A stretch of DNA of 64,000 bases, taken from positions 36,843,065 through 36,907,064 of the forward strand of contig CM055110.1 in assembly GCA_029204225.1 (NCBI GenBank), written 5' to 3'. The translations under genes and the position numbers were made by a program. Positions 56,640-64,000 of this stretch are shown piece by piece. Each line of letters starts with the position of its first letter. The stretch's first letter is position 1. The DNA comes from Diphasiastrum complanatum. Taxonomy: Eukaryota; Streptophyta; Lycopodiopsida; Lycopodiales; Lycopodiaceae. The notes under the pieces were generated by a model that did not search any database, had not been told where the DNA came from, and saw only the letters and a list, made by a program, of their open reading frames with translations.

Positions 56640-57470
56640 GCTGACCAAAAAAAAGAGAAATGATAGAAGACCCATTTTTCGTAATATTAAATGCCTATAT
56701 TCAAAATACTTTGCAAATTTTATATTATCATGTTAAAAATGTATCATTTTTTACTAAGAATTAAAATCATACTAAAAAAGTTAGATATTGAATTTTGACA
56801 ACATATTCAATTTTGTACGTATTTTAAACTAATTGATTAAAAAAAAATCATTAAATATAAAAATACTGAAATCAACAAAAAAAATTATTTTACTTATTTG
56901 AAAAATTATCATGTAACAAATATTCTAGAATATTAATTTTTTTTATTTGAAATAATATTTTATGAATGCAATATAAATTCTTTTTTTTTTTAAATTTCAT
57001 GTTTTTAGAATAACAATTTGCACGTATCTAAAAAAATTTATGTAATTTGATTTTATAACACACAAACTCTAATTTTACAAAAATTTACTTAAATACTACA
57101 TGACTTTTGAAAATATTTTTAAAAAAATTAAAAATCTTTTTTTTTAAAATATCATAACTAAGAGCTTGAAATTTCATTAATAAATTTTGATATTTTAAAA
57201 GATAAAAAATATTACTAATCTTAATGATATTCATTAACTTTTGAAAAACATTATTTTAGAACAAATTTAAAATAGTATTGTCATTCCAAAACAACATTCA
57301 TTAAAACAAATATTTATTGAATTTGTATTAAAAGATTAACATTGAAAATAAATTTTAAAATATTTGAAAATATTTTAGATAGCAAATAATATTAAAAAAT
57401 ATAAATGAATTTAAAAACTTCATGTCACAAAAAATTGAAATTCATATATAATTTTCAAAATGATGAAAAT
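56640..57470. other. Extremely AT-rich stretch
   Basis: About 830 bases consisting almost entirely of A and T runs with very few G or C. No gene. Such composition occurs in matrix-attachment-like or heavily decayed DNA. Confidence 0.7.
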
Positions 57471-60250
57471 AGTCATGTACATACTTTCCAAAAATCATCA
57501 AGGTCATTGACGTCTTTGGGCTTTTCAAGAGGAGACTTAATAGAGACAACGACATCTTCTTCAACAGTTTCGTCTACAATGACAACATTATAATCTTGAA
57601 CTAGGACATCTGCAAAGTCTCTTGTGTCACCCACTTTTCCACTAGCGGGAGGTTGTGGTTCTTTCGGTAGTGGAATTACAGAGTCTTTGTCATCTGTAGA
57701 CTTTCCCACCTCAGTTAATTCATCTGGCAAAACTAAGATAGATTTCATTCGTATTTTTACAAATTTTACTAAGCTAGAATCTAATTCTATAGTAGCAACA
57801 TGCCTATCTTTTTACACAGCGCATGCGCTTGTAGTGCCGCTACCGCCAAACAAATCTGAAACTCAATCTACTAGGTGTAAAAAAATTTCAATAAGATAAT
57901 TTATTAATTGTTGTGGCTTTTGATAAGGACAAGCCACAAAACCTGTCATCGTATTTTTTTTGTTACTATTGGAAATTAGAACAAGTTCTTTAAACTAGTC
58001 AGGTTGGTGATGTTGTAGTGCAACATAGAGCGTTTGCTATCCAGTGAATAATAACCAATGGTTATGTATTCAATTTCATTGCATAGTCATGCACCACACA
58101 TTGCGAACATTGGGCTTGTATCTAAAAAAAAAAAAGTAAGTTATTATTTTAAACAATGATCTACACTAAGCATAGATTATATAAAATCAAAACAACTGAA
58201 ATATTGCAACTATCAAGGTACATTATCAATGTTGATGAATGCAAGTTTTGTTCGACAAGTGCTATACAGTTCTCACTCTCTGTAACGTTTGTTTATTTCC
58301 TTGTTTCTCGTCACCTATTTTGTGTGATTGATTTTTGCTTAAGGAGAGTCTTCTGCAGAGCATCTCCAAAACACATTTTCATTCATCTATCCATCTTCAG
58401 ATTCCCTTGTACATTAGTTTAGGATTTTTGAGAAATATCGAAAATCCATGTACAATCAGAGTTAATTCCTACATCTCATTGCCATATTTATCTTCGAGTC
58501 AACTAAAGTAAGATCGAAACAAATTTAGTTAAAATTTGTTTAATCTTTAGTCCAGTTGCATGTTCAACGTGTTTCAGCTACGTGTTTCACATGCCGCTCC
58601 AATGTTGAGCATGAACAATTACAAGCAATTACATCCCCACCAACAAATTTTTTTTTTTTGGGGGGGGGGAGAGAGAGTGGATTTGCTTGGATCCACTGGA
58701 GCAGTTGCGCTACCAGCAACAACATCAGCAAGATCGACAGCCAAGGTCACAAGTCTAATATGAAAAAAACAAGACTAAAGAAGACAGATGGGTAATCCAA
58801 AAAGACTCAATCAGAAGAAGTACCCCAGTCACGATGAAGATCCTTCAGAAAGAGAAACACAAGCATTGGAACATCAATCTCTTTCTTCAACCGACCTCTT
58901 GCCATACTTCTGCGCCATTCTCATGCCTATCGTCCACACCATCTACCAATGTCACCACCTCTGCCCTACCTTCCATCTATTTGTTTATCATCAGTTTACT
59001 GTTTTTCTGATAAATCCCTAGTTTTTTTATAGTCCTACCAAAGCAGTTGAAAGATCATTGCAAGTGTCTTGCAAAGACCAATTGACACCTACAATGGTTG
59101 ATCAGTCAAACGAAGACCTAAGAAGCAGGCGAAACAGCTAGAAGAACTAAAAAGAAATATCCAAGAAGCTGAGGAGGAAAGGACAAAAACTTAAGCAACA
59201 GATGAGCCAAATCAATCTTGATCAAAAGAGACTCTCGGGAGCAATGATAGTTGGATCCCCTCCTATGAAGCCCAAAGAGATCCAAAAGTAAAGGATCAAA
59301 AGAAAGAGCTGTAGAAAAAGAAAGATGAAGACAACCGTGAACCTGCAAATAAAGCAAGCTCCTCACCCAGCAAGTGGTGGTCAAAGTTCGATATTGCAAA
59401 AGTCCAAGGCTGCAACTGTAGAACTATCAGTTCCTTCACCCTACCACCAAGTCTACATCATATTTCCTTACTGTTACCAAACCGTCCATCCAAAACTGTT
59501 TCTACCACCAATTTTTTATGAATCCATCCCCTTGAGACTAATAATCAAGTTTGTGCAACCTGCAGATCAAAGGTTTTCCTTGAGACTGAAACTTTAACTG
59601 AGAGAATAACCACAGAAACACTCAAAAGCAAATGGAGGATACAGACCTCCCAGAAGATAGAATCTGCCAAGAAACCAAAGATGAAACCATTTATGGCAAA
59701 TACAAGTGACAAAACAAAGAGACATGAGGAAAGCACTTGAGCATGCAAGTTGTGAAGCTACTGAGAGCTCTCCAATTTTGAGAATGTCAACCACCTATAG
59801 CAATAAGACAATCTGATCCAATCGCGGCAACTTGTAATAAACAGTTTTTGTGATAAAGACTGGCAACAATAAGCACTTGGTTTTATGTAAGCAAACGAGG
59901 ATCTACACTTTTCCAAGTGACAATCAAAGACTCCAATGCCGAAGCGGAGCGACATCGTCCAGTATGAGATGCAGTGGGTCCTGCAACACATTAGAGTTCA
60001 GCACCATAAAAATGGGCTTGTGCTTGTGAAAACTCGGTTCTATCAGATTCTTCTCCGTTAAATGGGTTTGTGGATGGCTCGTGTATTTGGGCCCGCATTC
60101 AATAGAACCTATGACATCTGATTTGTTCATCTACAGGGGACCTGATCTCGTAGAGATAATCTTCTGGGATTTCAGGTTCTATATATTTGTTCATTGAGTA
60201 CTATTGTGTCTTTTTTGTGTTGGGTATGTGTTTCTGGTGTTTTTGGATTT
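57471..60250. other. Unassigned region
   Basis: Short frames on both strands (for example 91 codons minus at 57748-57473 with an acidic, Pro-rich sequence) have no motif I recognise. A T-run then G-run (about 58646-58670) leads into a GA stretch. T-rich tracts fill 60230-60430. Confidence 0.4.
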
Positions 60251-60529
60251 TTTTTGGATTTTTGGTTTTTTTTTTTTTTTTTGAATTTTGGGTATTTTTT
60301 AGATATTTAGGGTATTAAAGGAAGTAAAGGTGGAGACTCGGTATGAAAAAGGCTTTTTATTGGTATGAGTTTTATTTTTGAGATTTTTTTGGTGTTCATG
60401 TCTTTTTTTTTCTTTTTTTTTTTCAGTCTCAAAGGCTTTGGGGAGATGGTAGTTCAGTTGAAATGCCAATCAGAGGTGTCTTCTGAAAGTTCTATGATCT
60501 GGCATGGAGTTGGTAGGTTGAGATGGTGA

Positions 60530-60611
60530 GGAATTCCTTCGGTCGAGATTGGAACCAGAACCGTCGGTCGAGATTTGATCAGAACTCGTCGGTCGAGATT
60601 TGATCAGAATC
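60530..60611 (+). repeat. GTCGGTCGAGATTTGATC satellite, left part
   Basis: Three units of about 27 bp built on CGTCGGTCGAGATTTGATCA. The array is cut by the LTR that starts at 60612 and resumes at 61764. Confidence 0.85.
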
Positions 60612-61763
60612 TGTTGGCTGATTATGACGAATCCCCAAGATACTCGGACAGAGCAACTCAAGAGCACCTCTCACCTTAGACCGAGGAGGTCTCTGAGAAG
60701 ACGAGACAAATGAAGACTTAGAGCCAAGTATGAGAGCCGAGAAATGCTAGTTAGTAATAACAAGCCATAATTGTGTAAGCCTCATGGTGAATCCCGAAAG
60801 ATGGAATGACCATGTAGGAACTAGTATTTCTAGGCAAATGTAATAAATGCAAGTAGACCCCTCTTAAAGAAAGTAGAGTGAGCCACCTTTTGATGGTGAC
60901 CTCTAGTGCAGAGCATTATTCCACTTGTAATTTGTGAAATGTGGAAATTCCACTAGGATGCCACCTAAGGAGCTCTCTTGGTTATTTAAGAGACTCCCTC
61001 TTTGTGAAAAGGAGCTTTTTGTGTATTGTATCAACTCCATGCTGAAATGAGAAGAGCCTCCATGAGATAGATGCATCCATTGAGCTCCTTAATCATGATG
61101 GTTTTCTAGAGTGACGCCCCTATGATCATGCCCTTCCATTCATATTGTGTGTGGTTGTGGATTTAGAGTGGATTAGTTTTCTAGCTTTCTTAGTTCTGGA
61201 TTAGATTTCATGTTTTCTTGTGGATTAATGTAGGAGCCAGCATTCAAGTAAACTAAATAGGCTAGAAATGTGGCATAAATCTTGCATATTCTCTAGCATT
61301 CTAGTTATTGATGTTCTTGGGATGTCCAAGAATCAAAAGACTGATTAGTTTCTTGATTCTTGGACTTCTAACATGTTGTAGATTAGTTTTTGTTTCTTGT
61401 TTTTTCAATTTATGCAAGTAAAGTAGTGTAGGATCTGATTTTAGTTCATTTTGCAGCAAAGTAGAAGTAGACTTTCATTGTTTGTTCAACGGATCTGCAC
61501 ACTGATTTTATGGTTGAACATTTTGGCATATATGAGTGGTTGTTTATGCATGTGCATTAGTTCAAGAGTGACTTCCTTGGATTGTCCTCTGACAGGCAGG
61601 ACATTTACTACATCAATATCAGTCCCTTTTGTTTGGTTTCGGCATTGAACTAAAAAAGCTAACATTCAAAAAATGCCAACAAGCCTCTAAACAGACAGAA
61701 AACAGTTCTTGTAAACAATGAAAAACTAGTAAACAGATTGTATATGCTCTGAAAATGTCAACA
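60612..61763 (+). mobile_element. Solo LTR, Athila-like (family G), inside the satellite
   Basis: 1152 bp, starts TGTTGGCTGATT and ends TGTCAACA. It is flanked on both sides by the satellite, with GAATC before and GAATT after (4 of 5). It matches the LTR at 62475-63612 in reverse orientation over most of its length, with many differences. TATTTAAG at about 60990 may be the TATA box. No primer site follows, so it is a solo LTR. Confidence 0.75.
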
Positions 61764-62118
61764 GAATTCGTCGGTCGATATTTGATCGAGATTCGTCAGT
61801 CGAGATTTGATCAAAAACTCGTCGGTCAAGATTTGATCGGAACCTGTCGATCGAAATTTGATGGAAAATCCGTCGGTCCAGATTCGATCGAAAACCCGTC
61901 AGTCGAGATTTGATCAAAATCCATCGGTCAAGATTTCAAGAAAACTTGTCGGTCGAGATTTCAACGAAATCCGTCGGTTGAGATTTCAAGAAAACCCGTC
62001 GGTCGAGATTTCAACGAAATCCGTCGGTTGAGATTTCAAGGAAACCTGTTGGTCGAGATTTCAACGAAATCCATCATTCGAGATTTCAAAGAAACCCGTC
62101 AGTCAAGATTTCAACGAA
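61764..62118 (+). repeat. GTCGGTCGAGATTT satellite, right part
   Basis: About thirteen units of 25-28 bp; the first half is of the type GTCGGTCGAGATTTGATCGAAA, the second half GTCGGTCGAGATTTCAACGAAA alternating with GTCGGTTGAGATTTCAAGAAAA, so a two-unit higher-order repeat is emerging. Confidence 0.9.
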
Positions 62119-62460
62119 CGAAAAGGGAGCGTGAAGGACGGGTGAAACAATGTGGCTCTATTGGGAGGGAGCGTGTAGGTCTGTCTGAGAGGAATGTAGG
62201 AGATGTGTGTGTGAGAGTTAGATGAGTTGTTTCAGATCTGATGAGGACTGGTACAGGTCATGAGATTGTTGATGCGTGGTCAGCACGATTTCAAATGTAG
62301 GTGTGGTGGTGATCAAAATAGTTTGGCAAAATCATTTGGTAACTGTTATGAGAAGGTCTGGAGGAACTCAAAACGTTTAAAATATTCAGATAACAGTTGC
62401 AGTGATCTGAGCATTGACTATTGTAGCTATAGGGATAAATGATGTGTGTTAGTACAAGCA
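62119..62460 (-). other. Leader of the minus-strand G element
   Basis: Sequence between the primer site and the satellite, read on the minus strand. No open frame of note. The internal coding region of G is absent, so the element is truncated or is a non-coding derivative with the satellite as its body. Confidence 0.45.
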
Positions 62461-62472
62461 GCAACGGCGCCA
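62461..62472 (-). other. Primer-binding site of the Athila-like element
   Basis: Minus strand TGGCGCCGTTGC, two bases from the LTR. It equals the first 12 bases of the TGGCGCCGTTGCCGGGGA site, complementary to tRNA-Asp, used by many Athila-type Ty3 elements. Confidence 0.7.
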
Positions 62473-62474
62473 AA

Positions 62475-63612
62475 TGTTGACAGATTCTCTGTCTTAGAAT
62501 CTGTTAATTGGTTCTCTTTGTTTCTTTCTTCTTTTGCCTATCAGCAGAGACGGTGGGCTCTTGCTTAAATTATTTGTTCTTGTTCAAAGCCCAAAATCAA
62601 GCAGAAGAGACAATGTTGTAGTGATTTTGTCCTGCCTGTCAAAGGACATCCGAATGGGTCTCTCTTGAACTGAATGCACATGCATAATCAACCAAAATGC
62701 AAGCCAATGTATTCAACAAATGATGTATGTTACTGCTCAGTTGAACAACAATGGATTCCTACTTCTACTTTGCTGCAAAATGAGCTGAAATCAGATCCTA
62801 AGCACTACTATACTTGCATAAATTGACAAAACAAGAAACAAGAACTAATCTACAGCATGTTAGAAGTCCAAGAAACCAACCAGTATTTTGATTCTTGGAC
62901 ATCCCAAGAACATGAAGAACTAGAATCTTAGAGGATATGCAAGATTTTTGCCACACTTCTAGCCTATTTAGTTTACTTGAATGCTAATTCCTACATCAAT
63001 TCACAACAAGAAATGAAAACTAATCCACAACTAGGAAAACAAGACAACTAATCCACTCTAAATCCACAACCACACACAACATGAATGGAAGGGCATGATC
63101 ATAGGGGCATCACTCTAGAAAACCATCATAATCAAGGAGCTCAATGGATGCATCTAACTCATGGAGGCTCTTCTCATTTCAGCATGGAGTTGATACAATA
63201 CACAAAAAGCTCCTCTTCACAAAGAGGGAGTCTCTTAAATAAGCAAGAGAGCTTCTTAGGTGGCATCCTAATGGAATTTCCACATTTCACAAATTACAAG
63301 TGGAATAATGCTCTCCACTAGAGGTCACCATCAAAAGGTGGCTCACTCTACTTTCTTTAAGAGGGGTCTACTTGCATTTATTACATTTTCCTAGAAATAC
63401 TAGTTTCTACATGGTCATTCCATCTTTCGAGATTCGCCATGAGGCTTACACAGTTCTTGCTTGTCATTCCTAACTAGCATTTCTCAGCTCTCATACTCGG
63501 CTCTCAGTCTTCGTTAGTCTCGTCTTCTCATAGACCTCCTTGGTCTAAGGTGAGAGGTGCTCTTGAGTTGCTCTATCCAAGTATCTTGGGGATTCGTCAG
63601 AATCAGTCGACA
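62475..63612 (-). repeat. 5' LTR of Athila-like element G, minus strand
   Basis: 1138 bp. On the minus strand it starts TGTCGACTGATTCTGACG and ends CTGTCAACA. It forms a long inverted repeat with the solo LTR at 60612-61763. Its outer end abuts CACTA-type coding sequence at 63613. Confidence 0.75.
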
Positions 63613-63942
63613 TATAGATAATCTTTTCATACCATCGATTGGCTTTGCTTGAGATTCCTCCCATAGTTTTCGTCAATCTTCCACAGACATCCTCTTTGGG
63701 GACATCTCTCTCTCAACTCTTCCTCCAAAACCTCTTCTATGAGTGTCTCTGAATGGATGGCCTTCATGCAAGTATTTACGATGATTTTCATAAACCACTT
63801 TTTTGAGACTATAAGAGTATCTTCCCACAAGATCTGGCCCATACAAAAAAACAAGCATTTTTTCCAGCCGTTTGAAAAACGTATATGTCAAAGAATAATT
63901 CTAGCCATTGTAGTATATCATGTAAATGCCAGGAATTACTAG
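63613..63942 (-). pseudogene. Second CACTA transposase relic
   Basis: Minus strand reads LVFLYGPDL, SYSLKKVVYENHRKYLHEGH, PFRDTHRRGFGGRVE and KRMSVED, the Y--HR--LP--HPFR...F-G--E block of CACTA TNP2 proteins, which lies just after the part preserved at 54228-54440. A stop follows, and similar sequence runs to the LTR. The relic continues past the window edge or ends near 63942. Confidence 0.6.
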
Positions 63943-64000
63943 CTGTATGTAACTATAAACAAACTCCTATGTACACAAGATAGACATTGTTTGAATGATT

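Noticed and set aside
57473-57748. 91-codon acidic, Pro-rich minus-strand frame as a host gene
   Set aside because: No recognisable domain, no neighbouring exon and it lies at the edge of a strongly AT-rich stretch.
61764-62118. Possible CRISPR array in the GTCGGTCGAGATTT repeats
   Set aside because: The repeats are contiguous 25-28-bp satellite units with drifting sequence, not repeats with unique spacers.
60612-63612. A single element bounded by inverted LTRs (foldback transposon)
   Set aside because: The left LTR ends without a primer site and is flanked by satellite with a near target duplication, and the right LTR has a primer site; a solo LTR plus a separate element explains it better.

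Overview
The window looks like a piece of a large, AT-rich, repeat-dominated land-plant nuclear genome. It is built almost entirely from nested and rearranged transposable elements: several Ty1/Copia elements, LINE relics, CACTA and other DNA-transposon relics, and an Athila-like LTR element. Introns have GT-AG borders, LTR elements carry primer sites for initiator tRNA-Met or for what looks like tRNA-Asp, and GA/CT microsatellites are long. I cannot name the species. The style of the LINE reverse transcriptase and a divergent RPN7 N-terminus point weakly to a seed-free plant or gymnosperm rather than a familiar angiosperm. The only recognisable host gene is the 5' end (two exons, minus strand) of the 26S proteasome subunit RPN7 at 5739-6163.

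Layout. 1-377: right end of a short-word-repeat element. 477-5340: one dead plus-strand LINE whose endonuclease part is duplicated in tandem (707-bp period, no difference seen by eye). Its linker is split by two adjacent word-array elements (2072-2926, 2937-3318) and its RT by a third (4194-4378); target duplications are visible and removing the insertions restores the LINE frame. 5739-6226: RPN7 exons 1-2 and a GA-rich leader. 6688-7420: duplicated microsatellite and a second LINE relic. 7985-8453: LTR-like end with a primer site. 9119-10600: minus-strand DUF7869-like transposon gene with an intron. 12090-12726: solo LTR with a 5-bp target duplication. 13233-21958: minus-strand pseudogenes of another transposon-type protein, with one exon interrupted by Copia element A (15186-20592, target duplication CTCTC). 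22000-29470: mostly unassigned sequence with a SINE-like tRNA-related segment and local tandem repeats.

29470-51471 is the most informative part. Two Copia elements, B and C, are cut into pieces that only make sense if a segment of about 16.4 kb (30037-46394) was inverted and a 632-bp piece at its right end was flipped back. Inside it lie Copia relic D (31255-33850), a duplicated GA-microsatellite block, the B 5' LTR, and the intact young Copia element E (38032-44462) inserted in that LTR. E has a 1317-codon uninterrupted polyprotein, LTRs differing at 4 of 655 positions and a GAGAA target duplication.

51590-64000 holds an array of GAAGGT-type words, a CACTA (TNP2-like) transposase gene with one stop, a broken Ty3/Gypsy-like gag, very AT-rich sequence, and at the right edge a satellite array containing a solo Athila-like LTR next to an oppositely oriented LTR with primer site, which sits in a second CACTA relic. 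All calls are from reading the sequence; no database or alignment program was used.
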